64,000 bases of DNA from Chryseobacterium sp. JV274 (GTDB lineage Bacteria; Bacteroidota; Bacteroidia; Flavobacteriales; Weeksellaceae): assembly GCF_903969135.1 (NCBI RefSeq), contig NZ_LR824569.1, positions 2,687,001 through 2,751,000 on the forward strand. The letters are read 5' to 3'. Positions 7,925-15,876 of the stretch are shown here, piece by piece. The translations under genes were made by a program, and so were the position numbers. The first letter of the stretch is position 1. Every line of letters starts with the position of its first letter. The notes beneath the pieces were generated by a model. It was given only the letters and a program-made list of their open reading frames with translations, had not been told where the DNA came from and ran no database searches.

Positions 7925-9211
7925 TCATTTTCCGTTATTCTTTGTCAGGATAAAGTAATGCATCTGATCGCCGAATTCATAGACAATATCCCAACCCGGG
8001 TATTGTTTTATAATGGTCTTAATGATAGACAATCCTAATCCTGTAGAGGTATGATCTGATCCTTGCTTGTAAAAACGGTTAAAGATCCTTGACTTATCTA
8101 AAGGAATGGCTGTACCGCTGTTTTGGAATGTAATCCGGTTATATTCAACAATAATATTTAACGTTCCTTCTTCATTATTATATTTAACCGCATTTTTAAG
8201 AAGATTGGACAGCAGAATATCTGCCAGATCCTGGTTAAAATCTGCAACGAATTTTCCTTTCTCTATAATATTGACCTCTACTTTTTTAAATGCGATGAAA
8301 TCTTCATAATTCTGAACTAACTGAGCAATCATTCCATTAAAGTCAACATCTGAAGTTTTATTAAACTGACTGTTTTCAATTTTGGAAAGCATTAATAAAG
8401 ATTTGTTTAAGCCTACCATTCTTCGCAGATCATTTTTAACTTCAGTAAGAAAGGTCATACTCTTTTTATCAAGGTCATCATTCTGAATCAGAAGGTCAAT
8501 TTTGTTAATAACAATAGCCAAAGGAGTCTGAAGTTCGTGGGACGCATTTTCAATAAACTGTTTCTGCTGGTAAAAAACAAGCTCGTTACGTTCAATCATT
8601 TCATTGATTTCGACATTCAATTCTTCGAACTCGGTAATTTTATATGTCTGCTTTTCCTGTGAAAAAGGGATTCCGAACTGATATTTTTTAAGCTTATCCA
8701 AAATCAGGTAGAAAGGTCTCATTGCTTTATTCAAAAGATATCCGTTGATGACAACAATGCTTATTACCAAAAGGATATAAAGCACAATTAAAGCAGTCGT
8801 AAGGTCGTAGATCAATTCGTCCTCTTCTACGGTAGACGTTCTTATGACAAGCCTCTGCTGATTTTTAAACTGATCGATAAAGTCTGCCTCAAGAACTCTG
8901 TAAGGCTGGTCTTTATCATCATATTCCATATAATACATCTTATTGTAAAGCCTGCTTTTATTTTGATACTCTTCAGCTTTAATGGGATTAATTTTAAATT
9001 CATTAAATCCAAAATCATTATTATTCAGCAGCTGGGGATTCAGATAAACAGCTTTGATAATCTGTATTTTCCGGTCCTTCAATCCGTCATCCACATTATC
9101 ATGTACTTCATCCAGAATGTAGGCATAAAACAACCCTGCCCAAACTGCAATAACAAACAGCAGGATGATGATCAGGTATTTTATGGTATAATATTTTAAA
9201 GAGACTTTCAT
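7925..9211 (-). CDS. Sensor histidine kinase (HisKA/HATPase, OmpR-partner type)
   Basis: 428 residues. Two membrane helices (about 10-31 and 138-160) enclose a roughly 105-residue periplasmic sensor with no recognised domain. A linker leads to the H-box with phospho-acceptor H225 (ENASHELQTP). The ATPase domain has its N-box (LLSNLLKNAVKYNN) and G2 box (GTGLGLSI). The start shares one base with the stop of the response-regulator gene (TGATG), so the pair is translationally coupled. The signal sensed cannot be read from the sequence. Confidence 0.92.
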   Translation of the reverse strand: MKVSLKYYTIKYLIIILLFVIAVWAGLFYAYILDEVHDNVDDGLKDRKIQIIKAVYLNPQLLNNNDFGFNEFKINPIKAEEYQNKSRLYNKMYYMEYDDKDQPYRVLEADFIDQFKNQQRLVIRTSTVEEDELIYDLTTALIVLYILLVISIVVINGYLLNKAMRPFYLILDKLKKYQFGIPFSQEKQTYKITEFEELNVEINEMIERNELVFYQQKQFIENASHELQTPLAIVINKIDLLIQNDDLDKKSMTFLTEVKNDLRRMVGLNKSLLMLSKIENSQFNKTSDVDFNGMIAQLVQNYEDFIAFKKVEVNIIEKGKFVADFNQDLADILLSNLLKNAVKYNNEEGTLNIIVEYNRITFQNSGTAIPLDKSRIFNRFYKQGSDHTSTGLGLSIIKTIIKQYPGWDIVYEFGDQMHYFILTKNNGK

Positions 9212-9882
9212 CAGATGAATTTATATCCTATTCCGTATACAGCCTGGAAATCAGCTTCTGCATTAAGTGTTTTTAATTTTTTACGAAGATTTTTAATCTG
9301 TGAATAAATAAAATCCAGACTGTCCGCCTGATCGATGTAATCTCCCCAGATAGCTTCTGCCAACGTCGTTTTCTGTAAAGTTTTTTCCGGATGGATCACA
9401 AAATAATACAATAGATCGTATTCTTTGCGGTTAAGGACTAACTCCTCATTTCCCACTTTCACTGTTCTGTTCTCCGGATCAATACTTATATTTTTGTATC
9501 GGATGATATTTTCACCATCCTGATTTTTTCTTCTGATCACCGACTTGATCCTCGCCATCAGTTCTGCAAGATGAAAAGGTTTGGCAAGATAATCATCAGC
9601 CCCTATTTCCAATCCGGTTACCTTATCATCTACTGAGTCTTTGGCAGAAAGAATGATCACGGGATCTTTCTTGTGCATTTTTTTTATTTCTTTCAGCAGA
9701 TCTATTCCGTTTCCGTCCGGCAGCATAATATCCAGCAAAATACAGTCGTATTCGTAAGAAATAATTTTCTCCAGCCCATTGCTGTAATTTTCTGCATACT
9801 CTACAATGAAATGTTCTGCTTCCAGAAACTTCTGTACCGTATCTTTTAGTTCGGGTTCATCTTCTACTATTAAAATCTTCAT
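9211..9882 (-). CDS. OmpR/PhoB-family response regulator
   Basis: 223 residues. The receiver domain (1-120) has the acidic pocket E7-D8, phospho-acceptor D51 (LLDIMLPDGNG) and K101 (AKPFH). A winged-helix DNA-binding domain (about 128-222) contains NRKEYDLLYYF and the recognition region DSLDFIYSQIKNLRKKL. It acts with the kinase encoded immediately after it. The two PepSY-like genes upstream on the same strand are possible targets, given that exported PepSY-like proteins often accompany such systems, but this is inference. Confidence 0.93.
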   Translation of the reverse strand: MKILIVEDEPELKDTVQKFLEAEHFIVEYAENYSNGLEKIISYEYDCILLDIMLPDGNGIDLLKEIKKMHKKDPVIILSAKDSVDDKVTGLEIGADDYLAKPFHLAELMARIKSVIRRKNQDGENIIRYKNISIDPENRTVKVGNEELVLNRKEYDLLYYFVIHPEKTLQKTTLAEAIWGDYIDQADSLDFIYSQIKNLRKKLKTLNAEADFQAVYGIGYKFI

Positions 9883-10088
9883 ACCTCTGGGTGTATATGC
9901 TCTGCTGCATGATTAACTAATATCAAATATAGGAAATTATAAGGAGGGAAGCCGGAGATAGAGATACACATCCAAGAGTCTACGAGAATATGATCAATAT
10001 AAGGGTTATATGATAGATAACCGATAAGATATCTATAAAATGAAAATGCTCTCTGCCCTCTTCCCTCAGGTATTTTTTCATGAATAAT

Positions 10089-10319
10089 CTAATTTGATTT
10101 CACGTTACGGCCATCTGCATCGAAAACAAGACATAGACCATTCATCAAATGAATCTTATAAGCATTATATTTTTTTTCAATAGAGTCAATGACACTGCAA
10201 GGATGATTCCTTGTGATAAATGAAACTATATTCTTTCTAATCTGAGCAGAAGAAATCTTTCTTCCGTTACTGTTTATTAAATTCCAGTTGACCATAATAT
10301 TAAAATTTAGTGTTTGCAT
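10089..10319 (-). CDS. Single PepSY-like domain protein without signal peptide
   Basis: 76 residues. The part from about residue 17 (RKISSAQIRKNIVSFITRNH, then KIHLMNGLCLVFDADGR) matches one repeat of the PepSY-like family (putative beta-lactamase-inhibitor-like) in the adjacent gene. Unlike that gene it has no export signal: it starts MQTLNFNIMVNW. ATG at 10295 (MVNWNL) is an alternative start. It begins 10 bp after its neighbour's stop, so it may be a duplicated repeat split off from it, a decaying copy, or a real cytosolic protein. Confidence 0.6.
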   Translation of the reverse strand: MQTLNFNIMVNWNLINSNGRKISSAQIRKNIVSFITRNHPCSVIDSIEKKYNAYKIHLMNGLCLVFDADGRNVKSN

Positions 10320-10329
10320 CGGTTAAGTA

Positions 10330-10779
10330 TTAATCATCAATTCTTTTAAAATTTCCGTTTCTGTCAAATTCAAGCTCCAGTCCGTTGGAAAGTTCTGCTT
10401 TATAAGACCATCTTTTCTTTTCGATCTTGATGATGTAAGTGTTCGGGAAATTCTTTGTACTGTAGTTTCTGATCGATACAGGAATGAAACCATACGGAAC
10501 TTTCTGATGCTTTCCATCCACTTCTTTCCAGTTTCCATTGCTGTCAAACTCTATTTTCATTCCATTGGTCAGATATACTTTATATTCATCTACTCCATAA
10601 ATTTCTCTGTCTTCAATGGCCGAGGTTACAGGTATTCCTTTAAATTGGGCAGCAAGAAAGTTTTTAGCTGTTTTGGGTAACTGATTAACATTGATTGCTC
10701 TGTCCTGTGCAGAAACGAAGCCTCCTATTAATAAAAACATGATCATCAATACTCCTGTGATTTTCTTTACATTTTTCAT
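10330..10779 (-). CDS. Exported two-repeat PepSY-like protein
   Basis: 149 residues from the ATG at 10779 (MKNVKKITGVLMIMFLLI...), chosen because it gives a proper signal peptide ending at VSAQ; the frame is open further upstream but without signal character. Two PepSY-like repeats follow, each with the pattern Y-K-x-x-L-x-N-G-x-x-x-E-F-D-x-x-G-N-x-K (DEYKVYLTNGMKIEFDSNGN and YKAELSNGLELEFDRNGNFK). These periplasmic proteins are common in Bacteroidota; their role is unknown. The next gene downstream is a one-repeat relative. Confidence 0.85.
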   Translation of the reverse strand: MKNVKKITGVLMIMFLLIGGFVSAQDRAINVNQLPKTAKNFLAAQFKGIPVTSAIEDREIYGVDEYKVYLTNGMKIEFDSNGNWKEVDGKHQKVPYGFIPVSIRNYSTKNFPNTYIIKIEKKRWSYKAELSNGLELEFDRNGNFKRIDD

Positions 10780-10886
10780 AACATTTAATTTTTTTATCAT
10801 TATTATGGAGCAAAGTTGCAAATCAATTTGGGAAAGAATTGGGAAAACTAATCCAGCAAAAAAATAAATGAATTTATGATTTAGTC

Positions 10887-10908
10887 TTAATCGCAGATTT
10901 TCGTGGAT
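10887..10908. repeat. Degenerate CAC-GAT-type intergenic repeat
   Basis: TTAATCGCAGATTTTCGTGGAT resembles the other CAC-GAT copies (TTAACCACAGAT..., GGATTTTC). It is the weakest member of the family in this window. Confidence 0.35.
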
Positions 10909-10950
10909 AATCAAACATCTTTACGTTGATTTCTCAAGTCTATAAAACAG

Positions 10951-10978
10951 AAAAGCCACTAAGATAATCTTAGTGGCC
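10951..10978 (-). terminator. Intrinsic terminator after the HAD phosphatase gene
   Basis: On the minus strand GCCACTAAGA and TCTTAGTGGC form a perfect 10-bp stem with a 4-nt loop, followed by TTTT. It lies 33 bases after the HAD gene stop. Confidence 0.8.
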
Positions 10979-11011
10979 TATATTTATACTTTAGACTTTA
11001 TGGTCTTACAT

Positions 11012-11707
11012 TTATAAGTATTCTTTAATCTGCTGAAGATGGGTAATGGCTTTTAATCCTTCTTTCCGTTTATCTTCTTTATAAACATCAAAGAAAATGG
11101 CATCCATTCCGAAGTCTGTTGCTCCCATGGCATCAGCAATCCAATCATCACCAATCAGGATACTTTCTTCTTTTCTGGCTTCAGAAAGTCCTAAAGAGTA
11201 TTCAAAAATCCTGGGATTAGGTTTTCTTACTCCTACAGCATCTGCACTGGTAATCGTTTTAAAATAAGGGGCAATTCCGGACAAGGTACATTTCCTTTCC
11301 GTTACCTCCTGAAATCCATTGGAAATAATGTGTAATGTATAATTCTTAGCTTTCAGATATTCCAAAACATCTTCAGCTCCTTCTACCAATTGATTATGAC
11401 TCACAATATTATCAAGAAAGTGCTCTTCAAAATAAAGGGCAAGTTCTCTATCTTCTACTCCAAAATGTTTAAATGAGTCATAAAAACGGTGTTCTCTCAA
11501 ATACTCTTTGCCAATAATTCCATCTCTGATCTTTTCCCATAAATCTTCGTTGATATCATGGTAAACAGAATGAAACTCTTCAAAGTCAATATGATACTTT
11601 GAAGTAATTTCCTGTTTTTCAAAAAGTTCCTTGATGGTAAGATAGGCATTTCTACGATGATCCCAGAGTGTATTATCCAGGTCAAAAAAAACATGCTGCA
11701 TTTTCAT
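11012..11707 (-). CDS. HAD-superfamily phosphatase, YjjG type (noncanonical pyrimidine nucleotidase)
   Basis: Haloacid dehalogenase fold. Motif I DLDNT at residues 9-13 of this start, motif II IISNG, the motif III lysine in GVRKPNPRIF, and motif IV GDDWIADAMGA. The long helical cap and overall pattern match YjjG, which dephosphorylates noncanonical pyrimidine nucleotides and protects against mutagenic bases. The start MKMQHVFFDLDN at 11707 is preferred over an ATG at 11716 because a TAACTTTG -7 element occupies 11714-11721, so transcription should begin about where translation does (nearly leaderless). ATG 11701 is the other option. Confidence 0.85.
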   Translation of the reverse strand: MKMQHVFFDLDNTLWDHRRNAYLTIKELFEKQEITSKYHIDFEEFHSVYHDINEDLWEKIRDGIIGKEYLREHRFYDSFKHFGVEDRELALYFEEHFLDNIVSHNQLVEGAEDVLEYLKAKNYTLHIISNGFQEVTERKCTLSGIAPYFKTITSADAVGVRKPNPRIFEYSLGLSEARKEESILIGDDWIADAMGATDFGMDAIFFDVYKEDKRKEGLKAITHLQQIKEYL

Positions 11708-11713
11708 ACAGCA

Positions 11714-11721
11714 CAAAGTTA
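11714..11721 (-). promoter_or_regulatory. -7 promoter element of the HAD gene
   Basis: The minus strand reads TAACTTTG, a match to TAnnTTTG. The first downstream ATG is 7 bases beyond its end, which implies a leaderless or near-leaderless transcript. Confidence 0.5.
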
Positions 11722-11727
11722 ATCATT

Positions 11728-11862
11728 TTAATTTTTTAAAATTGGATAATTTTTGCTCTTGCTTTTCACAACTTCAAGGCTTTTAGAAAAATTCAGCAAA
11801 AAATCAATAGTTTGTTTCTTAGGTTTCAAAGTTTTCACTTTTAAGGAGTCATTTTTTTTCAT
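11728..11862 (-). CDS. Small basic 44-residue protein downstream of the sigma factor
   Basis: The frame ATG (11862) to TAA encodes MKKNDSLKVKTLKPKKQTID, then FLLNFSKSLEVVKSKSKNYP and ILKN. The N-terminus is lysine-rich; a predicted amphipathic helix (TIDFLLNFSKSLEVVK) follows. It lies 47 bp after the sigma-factor stop on the same strand, which suggests co-transcription. I recall similar short lysine-rich 'KPKK.TI.FLLNFSKSL' proteins in flavobacteria, but cannot verify it. Function unknown; possibly a partner or small regulator of the sigma factor. Confidence 0.6.
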   Translation of the reverse strand: MKKNDSLKVKTLKPKKQTIDFLLNFSKSLEVVKSKSKNYPILKN

Positions 11863-11909
11863 AAGCGAAGTATGTTTTCCTTAAAACGTGAAATTTCCCA
11901 AAATATTAT

Positions 11910-12500
11910 TTATCTGGTTAATATTATATTATTTTCATCCATGATTTTTCTCAGGTTTATCAGCGCATACCGTACTCTTCCAAGAGTAGTATTAATGCTC
12001 ATATCTGTATGATCCGCAATTTCCTTGAAACTCAGCCCGTCAAAAAATCTTAGTTTGATTACTTCTTGCTGATTTTGTGGTAAAAACTGCAGCATCCTTA
12101 AAAGATCTTCCTGTATCTGATTCGTCACAAGCTGATCTTCAATATTTTCAGAAGGCTCTCTGATCAAATCAAAAATAGAATATTCATCGGTTTCAAAAGT
12201 AGTTTCTGAAACCTTTATATTCTTTGCTTTTGATCTGAAATGGTCGATAATTAAATTGTGGGAAATCCTTTTTGCCCAAAGGATAAATTTACCTTCTTCG
12301 TTATAACGCCCTTCTTTCAGCATAACAATAATCTTCATAAAGGTGTCCTGAAAGATATCATTCGCTAAATCTTCATCATTAATTTTATAAAAAATGAATG
12401 TAAACAGTTCTCTCTGATGTCGATGAATAAGGGTTGACAACGCACCCTCGTCTCCTTTCTGGTAAAGGGAAATTAGTAAACTATCCGATTTTGATTTCAT
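11910..12500 (-). CDS. Sigma-70 family (ECF-like) RNA polymerase sigma factor
   Basis: 196 residues from the ATG at 12500 (MKSKSDSLLISLYQKG); another ATG lies 12 bases upstream. Region 2 has DEDLANDIFQDTFMKI and the WAKRISHNLIIDHFR promoter-melting segment; region 4 has the helix-turn-helix GLSFKEIADHTDMSINTTLG. There is no region 1 or 3, as in ECF factors. No anti-sigma gene is adjacent; the only neighbour on its strand downstream is the 44-codon gene. Regulon unknown. Confidence 0.9.
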   Translation of the reverse strand: MKSKSDSLLISLYQKGDEGALSTLIHRHQRELFTFIFYKINDEDLANDIFQDTFMKIIVMLKEGRYNEEGKFILWAKRISHNLIIDHFRSKAKNIKVSETTFETDEYSIFDLIREPSENIEDQLVTNQIQEDLLRMLQFLPQNQQEVIKLRFFDGLSFKEIADHTDMSINTTLGRVRYALINLRKIMDENNIILTR

Positions 12501-12695
12501 AACTCTTCTCAATATAAATATTTGCAGACAGCCATTCTACCAGATATTTCTTCTGGCCTTTGCTGTATAAACAAAACAGTTTTAGAGTAGAGTCTCTTCT
12601 ATAGGCGGTAGTACAATTATTATGATGTAAATATAATATTTTTTTAATAACTGTTAACCTATTATTAAATTTTTTAGAGAAAAATCTAAAAAAAA

Positions 12696-13187
12696 TCATT
12701 TAAACATGTCATGAATGAATACGGTAGGGATATTTAATGTAAAATTAATATTCAGACCTTTCATCTCTTTTCCGTTCAATCGGGTATCTCCGATAGGAAA
12801 AGCATAGCCTCCGGTAAGGTCTAGCATCCCAAATAAGGTGACTCCTATTTTAGGGGCAATGTATTTATTGGTTCCTTCTACCCCTGCTAAAAAATAATAC
12901 GAGTGATAGAAGTCTACATTTTTTTCAAAATTAAGAAGAACATCCGCCTGGAGCTTTGGCATGATAGCAAATTTGGAGTCCGCAACTCCCATCAGTGCAG
13001 ATCCTCCCAATCTGTAAATCACATCGTCATTTTTAAGAAAAAGCAATTTCCCTCCTATTTCACCAAAACTTTGATTCTGATAAGTATACCCCACAGTAAT
13101 CATTTTATGCATGGTATATTGTGCCTTTGCTAATGTACTTAGCAAAAACAGGGACAGGACAGCAACTACAGTTCTAAAATTCATCAT
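12696..13187 (-). CDS. Exported protein, probably a small outer-membrane barrel
   Basis: 163 residues; the start is either of two adjacent ATGs. Signal peptide to about residue 22 (LSTLAKA-QY). The mature part is rich in alternating aromatic and glycine residues (MITVGYTYQNQSFGEIGGKL, YYFLAGVEG, GGYAFPIGD), typical of beta-strands in a small barrel. No domain is recognised. It ends 195 bp before the sigma-factor start and follows metK after a terminator, so it probably has its own promoter. Confidence 0.7.
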   Translation of the reverse strand: MMNFRTVVAVLSLFLLSTLAKAQYTMHKMITVGYTYQNQSFGEIGGKLLFLKNDDVIYRLGGSALMGVADSKFAIMPKLQADVLLNFEKNVDFYHSYYFLAGVEGTNKYIAPKIGVTLFGMLDLTGGYAFPIGDTRLNGKEMKGLNINFTLNIPTVFIHDMFK

Positions 13188-13212
13188 CTTTCTATATTAT
13201 TAAGGTGTAAAA

Positions 13213-13248
13213 TTAAAAAAAACTGCCTTATCAAGAGATAAAGCAGTT
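13213..13248 (-). terminator. Intrinsic terminator of metK
   Basis: On the minus strand AACTGCTTTATC and GATAAGGCAGTT pair over 12 bp (one G-U) around a 4-nt loop and are followed by eight T. It lies 25 bases after the metK stop. Confidence 0.85.
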
Positions 13249-13273
13249 CATTTATTATTCTTTAAGGGGAAAA

Positions 13274-14554
13274 TTAAATTCCGAAAGCGGTTTTAATTTC
13301 CTCTACTTTGTCTAGTTTCTCCCAAGTAAAGAACTCAAGCCCTTCCAATGTAAGCTCATTTTTATGTCCTTTATTAAAAGTTTTATCAGCAATATAATGC
13401 TCTTTACCCATATGCCCGTAAGAAGCAGTTTCCTGATAAATAGGATTTCTTAATTTTAAGTTCTGCTCAATAGCATAAGGTCTTAAATCGAAAATTGCAG
13501 AAACTTTTTTCGCAATCTCTCCATCATGAAGATCTACTTTTGCAGTTCCGTAAGTATTGATATATAAACCACAAGGCTCAGCTACACCAATAGCATAAGA
13601 AACCTGCACCAAAACTTCATCAGCAACTCCTGCAGCCACTAAGTTTTTAGCAATATGTCTTGTAGCATAAGCAGCACTTCTGTCTACTTTAGAAGGATCT
13701 TTTCCTGAGAAAGCACCTCCTCCGTGAGCTCCTTTACCACCGTAGGTATCAACAATGATTTTTCTACCTGTAAGACCTGTATCCCCGTGAGGTCCTCCGA
13801 TTACAAATTTCCCTGTAGGATTGATGTGATATTTGATCTGATCGTTGAACAAAGCTTTGATTTCCTCAGTCTGTTGTGCAACAACTCTTGGAACCAGAAT
13901 GTTTTTAATATCCTCACGGATCTTATTCAACATTTCCTCTTCAGCTGCAAAATCATCGTGCTGAGTAGAAACTACGATAGAATCAATTCTGATTGGTTTA
14001 TGATCATCAGAATACTCAATAGTTACCTGGCTTTTTGCATCAGGACGAAGATAAGTAATTTCTTTATTTTCTCTTCTGATGGCAGAAAGTTCCTTCAGAA
14101 TCGTGTGGGCAAGATCCAATGCAAGAGGCATATAGTTAGCCGTTTCATTGGTAGCATACCCGAACATCATTCCCTGATCTCCTGCTCCCTGCGCTTTTGC
14201 TTTTGCTTCGAAAGACTCGTCATTTACAGCTCTGTCAACTCCCTGGTTGATATCAGGTGACTGCTCATGGATGGCAGAGATCACTCCACAAGAATCTCCA
14301 TTGAACATATATTCACCTTTTGTATATCCAATTCCGTTGATTACTTCTCTGGCAATAGTCTGCACATCAAGATAAGCATCTGATTTTACTTCCCCTGCCA
14401 ATACCACCTGTCCGGTAGTTACAAGAGTTTCACATGCTACTTTTGAGTCTTTATCATATGCTAAAAAATGGTCGATTAATGCATCAGAGATTTGATCGGC
14501 AATTTTATCCGGATGTCCTTCTGAAACGGATTCAGATGTAAATAAATAAGACAT
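13274..14554 (-). CDS. metK: S-adenosylmethionine synthetase
   Basis: Makes SAM from methionine and ATP. 426 residues, slightly longer than E. coli MetK (384). Signatures: [19 protein letters not shown] near the N-terminus, [12 protein letters not shown] (the GAGDQG ATP motif) and [20 protein letters not shown]. Transcription appears to begin about 135 bases upstream at a clear promoter, and the leader carries a SAM-II-like riboswitch candidate, suggesting feedback by its own product. It ends in a strong terminator. Confidence 0.97.
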   Translation of the reverse strand: MSYLFTSESVSEGHPDKIADQISDALIDHFLAYDKDSKVACETLVTTGQVVLAGEVKSDAYLDVQTIAREVINGIGYTKGEYMFNGDSCGVISAIHEQSPDINQGVDRAVNDESFEAKAKAQGAGDQGMMFGYATNETANYMPLALDLAHTILKELSAIRRENKEITYLRPDAKSQVTIEYSDDHKPIRIDSIVVSTQHDDFAAEEEMLNKIREDIKNILVPRVVAQQTEEIKALFNDQIKYHINPTGKFVIGGPHGDTGLTGRKIIVDTYGGKGAHGGGAFSGKDPSKVDRSAAYATRHIAKNLVAAGVADEVLVQVSYAIGVAEPCGLYINTYGTAKVDLHDGEIAKKVSAIFDLRPYAIEQNLKLRNPIYQETASYGHMGKEHYIADKTFNKGHKNELTLEGLEFFTWEKLDKVEEIKTAFGI

Positions 14555-14631
14555 ATAATTCTTTTGTTTTTAAAGATTTAAAAAAATTGTATTGAAGAAA
14601 AATATGAAATAAAATTGCCCAAAAAAGAATA

Positions 14632-14685
14632 CTGTTTTAGCATATTTTTATAGAGGTTGCAATCAGGTCAAATTTTTCCTCGTAA
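14632..14685 (-). ncRNA. SAM-II-like riboswitch candidate in the metK leader
   Basis: On the minus strand a GAGG/CCTC stem (14678-14681 with 14653-14656) encloses AAAAATTTGACCTGATTGCAA, then TATAAAAATATGCTAAAACAG follows. The SAM-II riboswitch has the same order: stem, UUUAACCGUAUUGCA, stem, UGAUAAAUGUAGCUAAAAAG. Possible pseudoknot pairs are CUG with CAG and GCA with UGC. It lies about 80 nt before the metK start. Recognition is by eye; no covariance model was run. Confidence 0.6.
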
Positions 14686-14695
14686 TAAACGTCAG

Positions 14696-14727
14696 CAAAT
14701 TTAAGCACTATTTTTGTAATACTCAAA
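14696..14727 (-). promoter_or_regulatory. metK promoter (-33 TTTG and -7 TAAATTTG)
   Basis: On the minus strand TTTG (14724-14727), a 20-bp spacer and TAAATTTG (14696-14703) reproduce the full Bacteroidota promoter layout. It is the best complete promoter in the window. It gives a leader of about 135 nt. Confidence 0.7.
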
Positions 14728-14791
14728 AATTTTGTTTATTAATTATAATTTTATTTAAATTGATGATTTCTATCACTTTAAAGCATTTCCA

Positions 14792-15742
14792 TTACTGAGG
14801 CTTAATGCTTACAAATTCTTTTGGACTTTCGTGATAATTCAGCTTAAGTTCTAAAGAAGTTTTGATAGAATGTGACAATTCATCAATTATTTTTTGCTTA
14901 AATGTTGGCTTATAATAAATAATACTGATTTCTCGATAAGGGAAAGGTTTTTTGAATCTGAAAACATTTTTCTTCTGTTCTTCTGAAAGCTGACTCAAAG
15001 CAAGTTCTGGCAGAATACTGATTCCTCCTACTTTATCTACCATGTGTACCAAGGTCTGGATATTGGAAGCCAGGAAGTCTAAATTTTTAGGCTTCAGGGT
15101 ATTTTCTTTCAAATGACAGATGTTCTCAAACTGATTTCTAAGACAGTTTCCTTCTTCAAGTAACCATACTTTTTCTACATTCAGATCTTCCGGAATGATG
15201 TAAGAATTCTTTTTGTTGGCTTCTGTATTGGAACTGTAAATCATCAGCTCCTCATTGAATAAGAAATCCTGATAAAACTCGTCAGCAGTATCATAAGGAG
15301 TTGAGATAATTCCCGCATCCAGTTCTCCTGCTTTTAAAGCTTTAATAATATTATCCGTTGTCATTTCTTTTACATTCATCTGAATCTTTGGATTGTCTTC
15401 AAGGAACTTGAAAATTTCCGTAGGCAGAATGAAAGAAGAAACCGTAGGAATAATTCCCAGATTAAGAGTTCCTCCTAAAATATTATTCAAAAGGTTCGCC
15501 TTGTTTTTCAGCTCATTGACAGATTCTATAATAACTTTTGCCTGATCAATAATCTGAAGACCTACATCTGTGGTACGAATCGGGTGAGTAGTTCTGTCGA
15601 AAACCTTCACATCCAGTTCATCCTCAAATTTCTGTATCATGGCACTTAACGTAGGTTGTGTAATAAAACATGCCTGAGCTGCTTTACCAAAATGTTTATA
15701 CTTATCAACAGCGATAAGATACTCCAGTTGCTGAATGTTCAT
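14792..15742 (-). CDS. oxyR: LysR-family peroxide sensor OxyR
   Basis: 316 residues. An N-terminal LysR helix-turn-helix (about 1-60: FGKAAQACFITQPTLSAMI) is followed by a substrate-binding-like sensor domain. Cysteines C200 and C209 lie in GNCLRNQFENIC, the same 9-residue spacing as the redox pair C199/C208 of E. coli OxyR, so peroxide sensing by disulfide formation is well supported. It is divergent from catalase across 134 bp that carries inverted repeats, the standard OxyR arrangement. Confidence 0.93.
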   Translation of the reverse strand: MNIQQLEYLIAVDKYKHFGKAAQACFITQPTLSAMIQKFEDELDVKVFDRTTHPIRTTDVGLQIIDQAKVIIESVNELKNKANLLNNILGGTLNLGIIPTVSSFILPTEIFKFLEDNPKIQMNVKEMTTDNIIKALKAGELDAGIISTPYDTADEFYQDFLFNEELMIYSSNTEANKKNSYIIPEDLNVEKVWLLEEGNCLRNQFENICHLKENTLKPKNLDFLASNIQTLVHMVDKVGGISILPELALSQLSEEQKKNVFRFKKPFPYREISIIYYKPTFKQKIIDELSHSIKTSLELKLNYHESPKEFVSIKPQ

Positions 15743-15753
15743 TTGATTAATAT

Positions 15754-15785
15754 TATCTATTACAAAGATATAACGTTTTTGTTAT
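15754..15785. promoter_or_regulatory. Candidate OxyR operator between oxyR and catalase
   Basis: Two adjacent inverted repeats: TATCT-N7-AGATA (15754-15770) and ATAAC-N6-GTTAT (15770-15785). They resemble the ATAG-N7-CTAT half-sites bound by tetrameric OxyR and lie 20-50 bases upstream of the catalase -7 element, suited to activation. Half-site spacing is not a perfect match to E. coli. Confidence 0.4.
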
Positions 15786-15804
15786 TAGCAATTAAAAATT
15801 CAAG

Positions 15805-15812
15805 TAAATTTG
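15805..15812 (+). promoter_or_regulatory. -7 promoter element of catalase
   Basis: TAAATTTG, 64 bases before the catalase ATG. A TTTG at 15778-15781 is 23 bases upstream, longer than the ideal spacer, consistent with a promoter needing an activator. Confidence 0.5.
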
Positions 15813-15876
15813 ATATTCATTACCTTTACACTTCGATTTAGAAAAAGGAAAAAGAATTATTCAAATCTTCAATTAT

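Noticed and set aside
9944..10067. GAGGGAAG / CTTCCCTC inverted repeat around the response-regulator upstream region
   Set aside because: Only 8 bp of arm over more than 100 bp of loop, with no conserved context; expected by chance.
12481..12699. 72-codon minus-strand frame upstream of the sigma factor
   Set aside because: Low-complexity, AT-driven composition with no domain; it overlaps the start of the sigma-factor gene and has no good start context.
13724..14260. 178-codon plus-strand frame
   Set aside because: Lies wholly antisense to metK, a certain gene, and its residue composition is that of a reverse-strand shadow.
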